Part shown: piece by piece, positions 22,537-31,461 of the stretch
Numbering within the stretch: position 1 is the first letter of the stretch
Layout of the letters: each line of letters starts with the position of its first letter
Source: CAZWCX01 sp964632945
GTDB taxonomy: Bacteria > Planctomycetota > MHYJ01 > WSZJ01 > CAZWCX01
Reading direction: 5' to 3'
Length of the DNA: 64,000 bases
Assembly (NCBI GenBank): GCA_964632945.1
Contig: CAZWCX010000020.1
Coordinates: forward strand, 9,943 to 73,942
Notes under the pieces: model-generated
Told to the model about the DNA's origin: nothing
The model's input: the letters and a program-made list of their open reading frames with translations, nothing else
Databases searched by the model: none
Position numbers and translations under genes: made by a program

Positions 22537-25263
22537 ATGACGCGCGTCCATCCGCAGTCACCCGCGTCCCAACCGGCCCATGTCGGGACCGAAGAGCCGC
22601 CGGCGTTCGTGGAAGCCGCGGACGTCGTGGTCCGGCGGATGCGCAGCGACGCCTCCCGCGGACTCTCCTCCGACGATGCCGGCGAGCGACGGCGCACCTT
22701 CGGGTGGAATGAACTGGAGGCGGCCGAATCGGTCCCCGCCTGGCGACTTCTGCTCGCCCAGTTCGAGAACGTCCTCATCCTCATCCTGCTGGTCGCCATC
22801 GTCCTTTCCCTTCTCCTGGGCGAGACGCTCGAGGCCGCGGCGATCGCGGCGATCACCGTCTTTTCCGTCGTGCTGGGGTTCGTTCAGGAGTACCGCGCGG
22901 AGCGCGCCATCGAGGCGCTGCGCCGCCTGTCGGCGCCCCTCGCCACGGTGGTCCGCGACGGGGAGGCGGCGCAGATTCCCAGCCGCGAGGTGGTGCCGGG
23001 AGACATCCTCCTGCTCGCCGCCGGGGATGTCGTATCCGCCGACGCGCGCCTGATCGAGGCCGTTCACCTGCAGGTCAACGAGGCTCCCTTGACCGGGGAG
23101 TCCGTCCCCGTCGACAAGGGCGTGGAGCCCCTCGCGGATGCGACGGCCGTCCTCGGCGATCGGACCAACCTCGTTTTTCGCTCCACCGCGGTGACTCACG
23201 GCCGCGGACGCGCGATCGTGGTGACGACGGCCGGCCACACCGAAATCGGCCGAATCCGGACCCTCCTGGAGACGGTGCAGGCGACCAAGACCCCCCTCGA
23301 GCAGAACCTGGCCCGGATCGGACGCCGCCTCGTGCAGGCGGCCCTGGCCACGGTGGCGCTGGTCGTCCTGCTGGGCGGCGCGCGCGGACTGCCGTGGACG
23401 GAAATGATCGTCTTCGGCATCGCCCTCGCCGTGGCCGTCGTTCCGGAGGCACTGCCGGCGGTCGTCACCGTTTCGTTGGCGATCGGGTCCCAGCGGATGG
23501 CCCGGCGGAATGCCTTGATTCGCCGGTTGCCGACGGTGGAGACGCTGGGCAGCACGACCGTCATCGGCACGGACAAGACGGGCACGTTGACGACCGGGGA
23601 AATGACGGTCCGGGAACTGTACGTCGCCGGGGAGCGAATCAGCGTGACCGGGGCCGGTTACGACCCGGCCGGGAAACTCCTCCAGGGTGACGTCCCCGCG
23701 GAAGCGCCGGGAGCGCTGCAGGAATTCCTCACGGCCGCCGCGCTTTGCACGGACGCGGAGATGAAGCGCGGGGAGGACGGACGGTGGCTGGCGCAGGGGG
23801 ATCCAACCGAGGCGGCGTTGGTGGTGGCCGCCGCCAAGGCGGGTCTGGCCAAGGCCGATCTCGAGGCCGCCCATCCGCGCGTGGAGGAAATCGCGTTCTG
23901 CCCCGAGCGGAAACGGATGACGACGCTGCACGCGCGGGACGGAACGCAGACCGCCTTCGGCAAGGGCGCCCCGGAGGAGATGCTGGCCTCCTGCCTGCGC
24001 GTACGGGACGCCGGCGGGGAGACCCCGCTCGACGATTCACGGCGGGCCACCATCCTGGAGACGGCCCAGGACATGGCCGCGCGATCCCTCCGCGTCCTGG
24101 CGGTCGCCCGCAAGGACGGAACCTCCCTCGCGGACGCCGAAACGGGAATGCTGTTCCTGGGCCTGGCCGGCTTGAACGACGCTCCGCGCCCGGAGGCCGC
24201 GGAGGCCATCCGCACCTGCCACCTCGCCGGTATCCGCCCGGTGATGATCACGGGTGACCATCCACTGACGGCGAAGGCGATTGCAACCGAACTCGGACTC
24301 CTGCGGGAAGGCGAAATCGTCACCGGCGCGGAGCTTGCCGAATTGGACGAGGGCGCTCTCGATCGCCGGGTGGACCGGATCGACGTCTATGCGCGCGTCT
24401 CCCCCGCCGACAAGCTCCGGGTGGTCGAGGCCCTGCAGCGCCGGAACCACGTGGTAGCCATGACCGGAGACGGCGTGAACGACGCGCCCGCCCTCAAGCG
24501 GGCGGACATCGGGATCGCCATGGGCGTCGCCGGCACGGACGTGGCCAAGGAGGCGGCCTCGATGACGCTCACCGACGACAACTTCGCCACCATCGTCGCC
24601 GCCATCGAGGAAGGGCGCGCGATCCTGGACAACATCCGCAAGTACCTCATGTATCTCCTGTCCTCCAACATCGGCGAGATCGCCCTGATGGTGGCGGCCC
24701 TTCTCCTGGGACTGCCGTTGCCCCTCAGCGCCGTGCAGATCCTGTACGTCAATCTGGCCACCGATGGGCTGCCGGCGCTGGCGCTCGCCGTCGACCCGCA
24801 TGCACCGGGATTGATGCGCCGGCCGCCGCGGCGCCCCGGCTCCCAGATTCTCTCCCCGCCGATCATCGTGCTGATGCTGATCGGCGGCGCCTGGTCCGCG
24901 ATCGTCAATGTCTCCCTGTTCGCCTGGGCCCTCGCTTCGGGTCGCCCCCTCCCCGAAGCCATGTCGATGGCGTTCATTTCGCTCGTCCTCATCCAGTTCT
25001 TCAAGGCCTACGGCTTTCGGTCCGAGCGCGAATCGATCACGAATCGTCCCTTCGCCAACCGGTGGCTCAATCGGGCGATCGGTTGGGAAATCGTCCTGCT
25101 CGCGCTGATCCTCTACGTGCCGGCCCTGCAGGCCCCCTTCGGCACGGTTTCCTTGCCCCTCGCCGACTGGGTCGTCCTGCTGCCGGCCGCGCTGTCGATC
25201 ATTCCAGCGCTGGAGGCGGGGAAGAGCATGGTCCGGCGAGGCTGGCTCGGGTCGGTGGATTGA
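22537..25263 (+). CDS. P-type cation ATPase, type II (Ca2+-ATPase-like)
   Basis: A 908-aa membrane pump. It has the N-terminal cation-ATPase domain, TGES actuator loop (186-189), phosphorylation motif DKTGTLT with Asp346, and hinge MTGDGVNDAPALK. The membrane helix M4 reads VVPEALPAVV, close to the PEGL motif of SERCA pumps. M6 carries NLATDGLPALAL, as in Ca2+ pumps, and SSNIGE lies in M5. Export of Ca2+ (or possibly Mn2+ or another divalent) from the cytoplasm is expected; ion choice cannot be fixed by sequence alone. ATG 22537 follows GAGGAG. Confidence 0.93.
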   Translation: MTRVHPQSPASQPAHVGTEEPPAFVEAADVVVRRMRSDASRGLSSDDAGERRRTFGWNELEAAESVPAWRLLLAQFENVLILILLVAIVLSLLLGETLEAAAIAAITVFSVVLGFVQEYRAERAIEALRRLSAPLATVVRDGEAAQIPSREVVPGDILLLAAGDVVSADARLIEAVHLQVNEAPLTGESVPVDKGVEPLADATAVLGDRTNLVFRSTAVTHGRGRAIVVTTAGHTEIGRIRTLLETVQATKTPLEQNLARIGRRLVQAALATVALVVLLGGARGLPWTEMIVFGIALAVAVVPEALPAVVTVSLAIGSQRMARRNALIRRLPTVETLGSTTVIGTDKTGTLTTGEMTVRELYVAGERISVTGAGYDPAGKLLQGDVPAEAPGALQEFLTAAALCTDAEMKRGEDGRWLAQGDPTEAALVVAAAKAGLAKADLEAAHPRVEEIAFCPERKRMTTLHARDGTQTAFGKGAPEEMLASCLRVRDAGGETPLDDSRRATILETAQDMAARSLRVLAVARKDGTSLADAETGMLFLGLAGLNDAPRPEAAEAIRTCHLAGIRPVMITGDHPLTAKAIATELGLLREGEIVTGAELAELDEGALDRRVDRIDVYARVSPADKLRVVEALQRRNHVVAMTGDGVNDAPALKRADIGIAMGVAGTDVAKEAASMTLTDDNFATIVAAIEEGRAILDNIRKYLMYLLSSNIGEIALMVAALLLGLPLPLSAVQILYVNLATDGLPALALAVDPHAPGLMRRPPRRPGSQILSPPIIVLMLIGGAWSAIVNVSLFAWALASGRPLPEAMSMAFISLVLIQFFKAYGFRSERESITNRPFANRWLNRAIGWEIVLLALILYVPALQAPFGTVSLPLADWVVLLPAALSIIPALEAGKSMVRRGWLGSVD

Positions 25264-25569
25264 CCCACCGGATCGGACATCGCGGCCCGCCATGGGGGAC
25301 TCGCGCGGGCGGCGCTCGCCCCGGACCGCCGTCCGCCCCCGATGCGGAAGACCCGACCCGTACTGTTTTCCCCGGATGCCGGTACAACGGGCATGAGCAC
25401 CCTGACCCGGACCCTTCCCCTGCTCGTGGCCTTCGCCGTCTTCTCCACCCCTGCGGCGGGAACGATTCCCGCGTGGACCGACGGACTCGGGGACCACGAA
25501 CCGATCGCCCCACTCGCCGGGTGGTTCGTCGCGCGGCGGGGACGCGCATCCCGGGCAACGGGCGAGCGG
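25264..25569. other. Intergenic stretch with a doubtful secreted-protein start
   Basis: 306 bases after the ATPase gene. An ATG at 25393 (+) opens a frame with a plausible signal peptide (TLPLLVAFAVFSTPAAG). It has no ribosome site and then runs antisense through the next two genes, so it is at best a remnant. Nothing else is recognised. Confidence 0.3.
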
Positions 25570-25761
25570 TCAGAACCGGCCGGAGACCGCGATCGCGCCG
25601 ACGAAGAGGATCTGGAAGAAGACGCCGGCGATCAGACCCGCGAGCAGGAGGGGAACGCGCCGATTCGGGTCGACACGCATGGCACGAAGGGCGGCGCGAA
25701 GGAGGGGGTAGAGCGACAGGACCAGCAGGACGAGGATCGATTCCGCAAGGAAGCCCGACAT
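25570..25761 (-). CDS. Small two-helix membrane protein
   Basis: A 63-aa protein with two clear transmembrane helices (ILVLLVLSLYPLLRAAL and VPLLLAGLIAGVFFQILFVG) joined by a short basic loop (RAMRVDPNRR), so both ends probably face the periplasm. The ATG has an excellent GGAGGTG ribosome site six to eight bases upstream, which supports a real gene despite its length. No family is recognised. It lies downstream of a lipoprotein gene on the same strand. Confidence 0.7.
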   Translation of the reverse strand: MSGFLAESILVLLVLSLYPLLRAALRAMRVDPNRRVPLLLAGLIAGVFFQILFVGAIAVSGRF

Positions 25762-25928
25762 TCCGCACCTCCGACTCGCACGCGAAACCGCCCGGCAACG
25801 CCTTCCCTACCCGACCTCCATCCGGACCGCCCCCCCCGCGCCGCGGCATCGGGGCCGGCATCGAACCGACCGCGCGCAACCTCTTCCGACCGTCGCGGCG
25901 GCCGGGGCAGGTCGCACGCGTGCGGCGC

Positions 25929-26717
25929 TCACCGTCGACGGGGACGATGTCGTCCCAAATATTCCTGGGTCGGGGTGACCGCTTCCACGCCGACCGTCGC
26001 GCCGGCCCGAACCACGAACTCGCTCAGGCCCACTTCCCCCGCCGGGTTCCCCCAGTCGTACGTGTAGCCGAGCCGCGTCCAGGGGTATCCATTCTCCCCG
26101 TACGAAGATCCCCGCAGACGCTCGAACCACTCGAAGTGTCCGGGCCGCGCCGCCGGACCGACGGAAGCCCGGCGCACGTCCCATTCCGCCACGCGGTCGT
26201 CGATCTCGGGATCCGGCGCGGGCCGGAAGAGGTCCCCCGGCGCAACCCACAATTCCACGAACCGTGACTTTCCCACCCCGGGCGGGAGGCCCAACAACTG
26301 CTCGACTCGCAGCGTCAGCGCCTCCCCGGACTCGGGCCGGGACCGGCAGAAATGGCTCAGTTCCGGGACCAGCGTCACCCAGACTTCCCGGCCGAGTTCC
26401 ATCTCGCGACCGATCTCGCGGTCATAGCCGTCCCAGGAAGTCCAGGTCACGGCCAGGACTCGACGGGCCCCGGCGCGGTCCCGCCACTGCAGCGCGGGAT
26501 GGTCCGGGGTGACGGCGGTCAGCGTCCGACAGACCTCTTCCGGCTCCGCGACCTCGGCGTCCGCGATCGCGCGCCGATACGACGCCTGGAGATCCGGCAG
26601 CCCCGGCGTCCGATGGGCGGACGTGCACCCGAAGACGAGGGCAAGGACGAGCACCCAGGCGCCGGCGGAGACATGGGCCCGGACGGCGGACGCGGAGAGT
26701 GGCCGGAAAACTTCCAC
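25929..26717 (-). CDS. Putative lipoprotein, conserved hypothetical
   Basis: A 262-aa protein. The GTG start at 26717 follows GGAGA; a lipoprotein signal ends at LVFGC (Cys about 31). The mature part has a beta-rich core with charged/aromatic motifs (VTWTSWDGYD, REVWVTLVPELSHFCRS, LRVEQLLGLPP, VELWVAPGDLFRPAPDPEI). This looks like a conserved family of unknown function rather than random sequence. A GENGYPWTRLGYTYDWG stretch follows. No catalytic motif is recognised. It is probably anchored to the outer or inner membrane on the periplasmic side. Confidence 0.75.
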   Translation of the reverse strand: MEVFRPLSASAVRAHVSAGAWVLVLALVFGCTSAHRTPGLPDLQASYRRAIADAEVAEPEEVCRTLTAVTPDHPALQWRDRAGARRVLAVTWTSWDGYDREIGREMELGREVWVTLVPELSHFCRSRPESGEALTLRVEQLLGLPPGVGKSRFVELWVAPGDLFRPAPDPEIDDRVAEWDVRRASVGPAARPGHFEWFERLRGSSYGENGYPWTRLGYTYDWGNPAGEVGLSEFVVRAGATVGVEAVTPTQEYLGRHRPRRR

Positions 26718-26775
26718 CGGGCGTCTCCACCGGGGTCCGGGAAGGCGCCGTCGGACTCCGACGGCGAAGGAGGAG

Positions 26776-27231
26776 TCAACGGGACGGGGTCGATTTGCGG
26801 CCCGCCGTCCGCCGGGTCGCGCGCGCCTTCGGGGCCGGCGCGGTCGGGGCGCCCCCCCGCTCCGCGCGCAGTCGGAGGGCGGCGATCAACCTCTTGAGCT
26901 CGAGCGCATTCACACCCGCCCAGTCGGTAAAGCGGATGCAGCCCACCCGGGAGGTGACCTTGCCGAGCTTGGGCGCGTACTTCGCCACGAGATCGGCCTC
27001 GGGGACATAGAGGCTGTAGAACCCCTTCCGGGCGGCGATGCCGGCGAGCGGCTTCCCCGCCCAATCGAAGGTGGCGATCCCCCAATTCACGCTCTCGCGC
27101 CAGTCCGGCAGATTGCGCCGGAGCAGGGCGAGGACGGTCCGCATCGTCGGCTCCATCGACGGGGCGATCTTCTGCAGGTACTCCTCGTGGCTCCGGGCGG
27201 TGATGTTCCCTCGGCTCTTCGGCTTGCCCAC
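26776..27231 (-). CDS. DUF1801-family protein
   Basis: A 151-aa soluble protein that matches the DUF1801/YdhG-like fold: YLQKIAPSMEPTMRTVLALLR, a conserved W-E-S...WG pair, AGIAARKGFYSLYV and CIRFTDWAGVN. The tail is Ala/Arg/Lys-rich and low complexity. The GTG at 27231 follows GGGGAGA. Members resemble small ligand-binding or iron-chaperone-like proteins, but the role is not established. It lies 14 bases beyond the phosphoglycerate mutase stop on the same strand. Confidence 0.75.
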   Translation of the reverse strand: MGKPKSRGNITARSHEEYLQKIAPSMEPTMRTVLALLRRNLPDWRESVNWGIATFDWAGKPLAGIAARKGFYSLYVPEADLVAKYAPKLGKVTSRVGCIRFTDWAGVNALELKRLIAALRLRAERGGAPTAPAPKARATRRTAGRKSTPSR

Positions 27232-27245
27232 GACGGTCTTCTCCC

Positions 27246-27992
27246 CTACTGCTTCTTCCCCTGAGCGGCGACCGCCTTGGCCGCCGCCGCGATGGCGGCC
27301 GCATCGCCCAGATAGCGATGTCCGCGAGGCGTCAGGTCGTCGTTCAGCTCGTACACGAGCGGAATTCCCGTGGGAATGTTGAGTTCGACGATGTCGGCAT
27401 CGGAGACGCCGTCGAGGTACTTGACGAGGGCGCGCAGACTGTTGCCGTGGGCCGCCAGGATCACCCGCTGTCCCGAACGCACGGCGGGAGCGATCGTCTC
27501 ATGCCAATACGGGAGGAAGCGCGCAACGGTATCCTTCAGGGACTCGGTGCGCGGGAGATCCTGCGCGGACAGCCCCGCGTAGCGGGGATCGTGCCCCGGA
27601 TAGCGGGGATCCTCGGGCGTGAGCGCCGGCGGCGGGATGTCGTAGCTGCGCCGCCAGATCTTCACCTGATCCTCGCCGTGCTTCGCCGCGGTCTCGGCCT
27701 TGTTCAACCCCTGCAAGGCGCCATAGTGCCGTTCGTTGAGCCTCCAGGAATTGTGGATCGGAATCCACATGCGGTCCATTTCCTCGAGCGCGATCCACAG
27801 CGTCTGGATGGCGCGGGTGAGGACCGACGTATACGCGACGTCGAAGGCAAACCCCTCCTTTCGCAGCGTCTGCCCGGCCGCGCGCGCCTCGTCGACCCCC
27901 TTGGGGGAAAGCCTCACGTCGGTCCAGCCGGTAAAGCGGTTTTCCTTGTTCCACTGGCTCTCGCCGTGACGCAGGAGGACGAGGGTCTTCAT
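27246..27992 (-). CDS. gpmA: 2,3-bisphosphoglycerate-dependent phosphoglycerate mutase
   Basis: A 248-aa cytoplasmic glycolytic enzyme interconverting 3- and 2-phosphoglycerate. The phospho-His motif LLRHGESQWN lies at residues 6-15, with the substrate loop NRFTGWTDVRLS, ERHYGALQG, the second catalytic His in LAAHGNSLRALVKYLDG, and the C-terminal IPLVYEL. All dPGM hallmarks are intact and the length is normal. ATG 27992 is chosen because homology starts at once; an in-frame extension upstream has no support. A promoter (28048-28076) and a 16-base palindrome lie upstream. Confidence 0.96.
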   Translation of the reverse strand: MKTLVLLRHGESQWNKENRFTGWTDVRLSPKGVDEARAAGQTLRKEGFAFDVAYTSVLTRAIQTLWIALEEMDRMWIPIHNSWRLNERHYGALQGLNKAETAAKHGEDQVKIWRRSYDIPPPALTPEDPRYPGHDPRYAGLSAQDLPRTESLKDTVARFLPYWHETIAPAVRSGQRVILAAHGNSLRALVKYLDGVSDADIVELNIPTGIPLVYELNDDLTPRGHRYLGDAAAIAAAAKAVAAQGKKQ

Positions 27993-28023
27993 CGGGCGAC
28001 TCCGCGGAGAGGAGTGCAGGACC

Positions 28024-28039
28024 GGGCCCTCGAGGGCCC
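28024..28039. promoter_or_regulatory. Perfect 16-base palindrome in the gpmA leader
   Basis: GGGCCCTCGAGGGCCC is fully self-complementary and begins a few bases downstream of the predicted gpmA start site. It could be an operator or a leader hairpin. Confidence 0.35.
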
Positions 28040-28047
28040 TGTCCGAC

Positions 28048-28076
28048 ACGGTACACCGAGAATGGCCGGTTCGCAA
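28048..28076 (-). promoter_or_regulatory. gpmA promoter
   Basis: The minus strand reads TTGCGA, 17-base spacer, TACCGT. The predicted start is near 28041, about 50 bases before the ATG. Confidence 0.55.
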
Positions 28077-28104
28077 CGATCGGCTTCGGCAGGAGGACGG
28101 CAAG

Positions 28105-28905
28105 TCACTCCCCCGGTTCGCGGGCTTCGAGTCGAATCACCGCACTCCGGAACAACCACCAGGCCACGGTCCACTCCAGCAGGCACGTGATCCCCGTGGA
28201 GAAGACCAACCCCCCGCCGATTCCCAGACCGCCATCGACCATCAGGATCGGGAGCAACGAGGCGCGAGTCAGACAACCGAGGAACGGCAGGCCGACGAGA
28301 CCAAGCGCGAGCGCCAGAGCAATCGCGCCGCCGCTCGACCGGGTCCGACCCGCCGCCCAAAGTCCGGCGGCGGCGCCGAAGGCGAACTGGCCCAAAACTC
28401 CGAGCACGTGAATCGCGGCCATCGTCGCTTGCGGCGACCAGGCCCCTGCCGGATTCCGGGACAGGCCGACCCACGTCGACGCAGCGTAGGCACCGGACTG
28501 GGAGGCCAGCAGGAGGAACCCGGGCAACAGGAGGAGCAGGAGCCAGAGGACGGGATCCAGACGCGTGCCGGCGATCCCTGCCAGCATCGGTCCTCTGGGG
28601 AACGGACTCACCAGCAACGAATCGAGCGTGCCCCGATCCTTTTCCTCCTGCAGTGCGAGGGCGGTCAGCACGGGGGTCAAGGCCTGGGTGATCAAGGCCA
28701 GAATCAGGACGTGGCTCGACAGCAGGCCGATCAGGAAGGTCCCACGCAACGAGCCGCCCAGTTCGACCGCAAGACCGCAGTAGTACACTACGCCCAGGGT
28801 GAGCGCGATTCCCAGGCTCCATCGATACCCGGCCGTACGACGATACGAGCGAGGGCGATAGAGCGGATTGTCCCCGAAGAGGCGCCCCCAGGGGCCGGCG
28901 ATCAC
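28105..28905 (-). CDS. ABC-2-type membrane permease, orphan
   Basis: A 266-aa integral membrane protein with about six helices (for example GIALTLGVVYYCGLAV, FLIGLLSSHVLILALITQ, LDPVLWLLLLLLPGFLLL). Between helices it carries the ABC-2 permease signature region EEKDRGTLDSLLVSPFPR. The GTG at 28905 is chosen for its strong GGAGGAA site, and the protein begins just before the first helix. No ABC ATPase gene lies near, so its partner must be elsewhere. The cargo is unknown. Confidence 0.8.
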   Translation of the reverse strand: MIAGPWGRLFGDNPLYRPRSYRRTAGYRWSLGIALTLGVVYYCGLAVELGGSLRGTFLIGLLSSHVLILALITQALTPVLTALALQEEKDRGTLDSLLVSPFPRGPMLAGIAGTRLDPVLWLLLLLLPGFLLLASQSGAYAASTWVGLSRNPAGAWSPQATMAAIHVLGVLGQFAFGAAAGLWAAGRTRSSGGAIALALALGLVGLPFLGCLTRASLLPILMVDGGLGIGGGLVFSTGITCLLEWTVAWWLFRSAVIRLEAREPGE

Positions 28906-29253
28906 GGGTTTCCTCCGCGCGGACCAGGCGCGCTGCCCTCGGTTGCCGATCGGCGACTCCGCGAACCGGAGTCGGACGATCAGCCAAGACGCGTTCGCGG
29001 GGCCCCCCCCGCGCCTCGGGAGAGTAGCATCCCGACGCGGATCGAGCAACCGGGGCGTATTGGGGGCTGCCCCCGCGCCCGGTTCGCCGCCGACGGTGAC
29101 TCGGGCCGGAGGGCTTCCCATCCGAATGGACCGATCTTCCTTCCCCCGATCCCGATCCCCTGTCATCATGGGCCCGGTCGCGGAGGGAGCGGTTGAGCCG
29201 GCACCCCGCCTCACCGAGGCCGGATTCCCCGTTCGACGGAGGACCTTTCGCCG
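28906..29253. other. Divergent intergenic region, permease / serine hydrolase
   Basis: 348 bases with no credible ORF. One promoter for the permease gene is visible (29021-29049); I see none for the hydrolase gene apart from its ribosome site. Confidence 0.5.
29021..29049 (-). promoter_or_regulatory. Promoter of the ABC-2 permease gene
   Basis: The minus strand reads TTGCTC, 17-base spacer, TACTCT. The predicted start is near 29014, about 110 bases upstream of the GTG. Confidence 0.5.
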
Positions 29254-31401
29254 ATGAGCCGTCTTTCCCCCGCCCTCCTGACGCTCCTCTTGACCTTCCT
29301 CGCGACCGTGGCGGGGGCCGAACCCGTGGCCGCCGCCGGCCGTTGGGAGGGCGCCATCCGCACTCCCGGCGCCGAGCTGCGCGTGCTCGTCGATCTCGCG
29401 GCCGACTCCGGCGGCGGCTGGTCCGGGACCATCGACATCCCGCAGCAGGGGGCGAAGGGGCTCGCGCTCGCCGGCGTGAAGGTCGAGGGGGCGTCCGTCG
29501 CCTTCGCGATCGCCGGGATCCCGGGCGATCCGACCTTCCGCGGATCGCTCGTCGCGGATGGCGGCGTCATCGAGGGGAAGTTCACGCAAGGGGGAGCCGA
29601 ATTTCCGTTCCGCCTGGAGCGACCGGTCGATCCGCGCCAGGACCTGGCCGGAAAGCTGGAGGAGTTCCGCGGCCTCGTTCGCCGCGCCCTCGCCGACTTC
29701 GGCGTCCCCGCGGTGTCGATCGCCCTGGTGAAGGACGACGTCGTCGTTCTGTGCGAGGGATTCGGGCTGCGCGACGTCGAGAAGAAGCAACCGGCCACCG
29801 CGGAGACCCTGTTCGCCATCGGGTCGTGCACCAAGGCCTTCACGGCCCTCTCCGTCGGGCTCTTGGTCGATGACGGTCGGCTGGACTGGGACGCCAAGGT
29901 CCGCGACGTCCTCCCCGGCTTCCGGCTCCACGACCGCGCGGCCGAGGAGCGCATCACCGCCCGCGACCTGCTTTGCCACCGCTCCGGGCTGCCCCGGCAC
30001 GACCTGGTCTGGTACAACGCCCCCGGGGATCGCGCCGAATTGGTCAAGAGCCTGCGCTGGCTGGAACCGAGCGCCGACCTGCGCGCGCGGTGGCAGTATC
30101 AAAACCTGATGTTCATGGCCGCCGGCCACCTGGCCGGAGAGCGCGCGGGGATGTCCTGGGAAGACCTGGTACGGACCCGCATCTTCCAGCCCCTCGGCAT
30201 GACCCGCAGCAACTTCTCTGTGGAGGACTCGCAGAAGTCGGAGGACCATGCCCGGCCCTACGTGGAGCAGGAGAAGCAAACCGTCCCGGTTCCGTTCCGC
30301 AACATCTCGGCGGTCGGTCCGGCGGGATCGATCAACTCGTGCGCCCGGGACATGGCGCAGTGGCTGAGACTCCAGCTCGGCGACGGCGAGGTCGACGGGA
30401 AACGGGTGGTTTCCTCCACGGTCCTGCGCGAGACCCACCAATCGCAGATGCTCATCCCCCGGGCCCCCGGCGATCCGGAGATCTCCCATCACGCCTACGC
30501 GCTGGGCTGGATCACCTCGCTCTACCGCGGCCGTGAGATGGTCGAACACGGCGGCAACATCGACGGATTCACCGCCGACATCGCCCTGATCCCCTCCGCC
30601 CGGGTCGGGGTCGCGATTCTCAGCAACCACGGCCGCACGAGCCTGCCGTCCGGCCTCGCGTTCACCGCGCTCGACCTCGCCCTCGGGCTCGAGCCGATCG
30701 ACTGGTGCGCCCGCATGCTCCAACGCAAGGCGGGGTCGGAGCAGGCCGGCACGCAGAGCCAGTCGCTCCTCGAACAGGAACGCAAGCCCGGCACGAAACC
30801 CGCGCACCCCCTCGAGGAGTACGCCGCCGAATACGAACATCCGGCCTACGGCGTCATGCGCGTGCGCGTGGAGGGGAACACCCTGGCCGCCGAGTTCCAC
30901 GGCATCCCCCTCGCGCTCGAGCATTGGCACTTCGAGACTTTCCGCGCCGTCCCCCAGGAAGCCGCGCTCGCGCAGCAGACCTTGATGATGCAATTTCTCA
31001 CGAACTTGCAGGGGAACGTGGACCGGCTCTCCGCCCCGCTCGAGCCCCTCGTGCCCGAAATCGTCTTCCGGCGCCGCCCGCCCGCGCGGCTCTCGGATCC
31101 CGCCTTCCTCCGCACGCTCCTGGGATCCTACCGGTCCGAACTCATTCCGACCCTGTCGGCCACGGTATCGCTCCGCGGGGAATCGACGCTCACCGTGACC
31201 CTCCCGGGCCAGCCGACCTACGAACTCCTTCCCGTCCGCGGGACCGAGTTCCGCATCCGCACGCTCGAGGGGTTCCATGTCCGCTTCGAGCTCGACGCCG
31301 CGGGCGCACCGATCCAGATCCTGTTCGTGCAGCCCAACGGGGTGTTCGCAGCCAAGCGCGTGCGGGAGGAGCAGGAGTCCGCGCCGGCCACGCCGCGATG
31401 A
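29254..31401 (+). CDS. Secreted serine hydrolase, beta-lactamase/class C family
   Basis: A 715-aa protein with a signal peptide (LLTLLLTFLATVAGA). An N-terminal domain of about 100 residues precedes the penicillin-binding/beta-lactamase fold (about 145-495): SxxK as SCTK, YxN as YQN, and HGG replacing KTG (VEHGGNIDG). The C-terminal 200 residues are a lipocalin-like extension (GVMRVRVEGNTLAAEF, SLRGESTLTVTLPG), typical of large esterase/peptidase members. Likely substrates are peptides or esters outside the cytoplasm; true beta-lactam resistance is unlikely. ATG 29254 follows GGAGG. Confidence 0.92.
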   Translation: MSRLSPALLTLLLTFLATVAGAEPVAAAGRWEGAIRTPGAELRVLVDLAADSGGGWSGTIDIPQQGAKGLALAGVKVEGASVAFAIAGIPGDPTFRGSLVADGGVIEGKFTQGGAEFPFRLERPVDPRQDLAGKLEEFRGLVRRALADFGVPAVSIALVKDDVVVLCEGFGLRDVEKKQPATAETLFAIGSCTKAFTALSVGLLVDDGRLDWDAKVRDVLPGFRLHDRAAEERITARDLLCHRSGLPRHDLVWYNAPGDRAELVKSLRWLEPSADLRARWQYQNLMFMAAGHLAGERAGMSWEDLVRTRIFQPLGMTRSNFSVEDSQKSEDHARPYVEQEKQTVPVPFRNISAVGPAGSINSCARDMAQWLRLQLGDGEVDGKRVVSSTVLRETHQSQMLIPRAPGDPEISHHAYALGWITSLYRGREMVEHGGNIDGFTADIALIPSARVGVAILSNHGRTSLPSGLAFTALDLALGLEPIDWCARMLQRKAGSEQAGTQSQSLLEQERKPGTKPAHPLEEYAAEYEHPAYGVMRVRVEGNTLAAEFHGIPLALEHWHFETFRAVPQEAALAQQTLMMQFLTNLQGNVDRLSAPLEPLVPEIVFRRRPPARLSDPAFLRTLLGSYRSELIPTLSATVSLRGESTLTVTLPGQPTYELLPVRGTEFRIRTLEGFHVRFELDAAGAPIQILFVQPNGVFAAKRVREEQESAPATPR

Positions 31402-31461
31402 TCCGCGCCGAGCTTCACGCGGCGCCCGTGTGAGCCTGTTTCGACCACGAGGTGGCTTCCG

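Noticed and set aside
25393..26067. Signal-peptide-bearing ORF on the plus strand
   Set aside because: The first 50 codons look secreted, but there is no ribosome site and most of the frame is antisense to two better supported genes.
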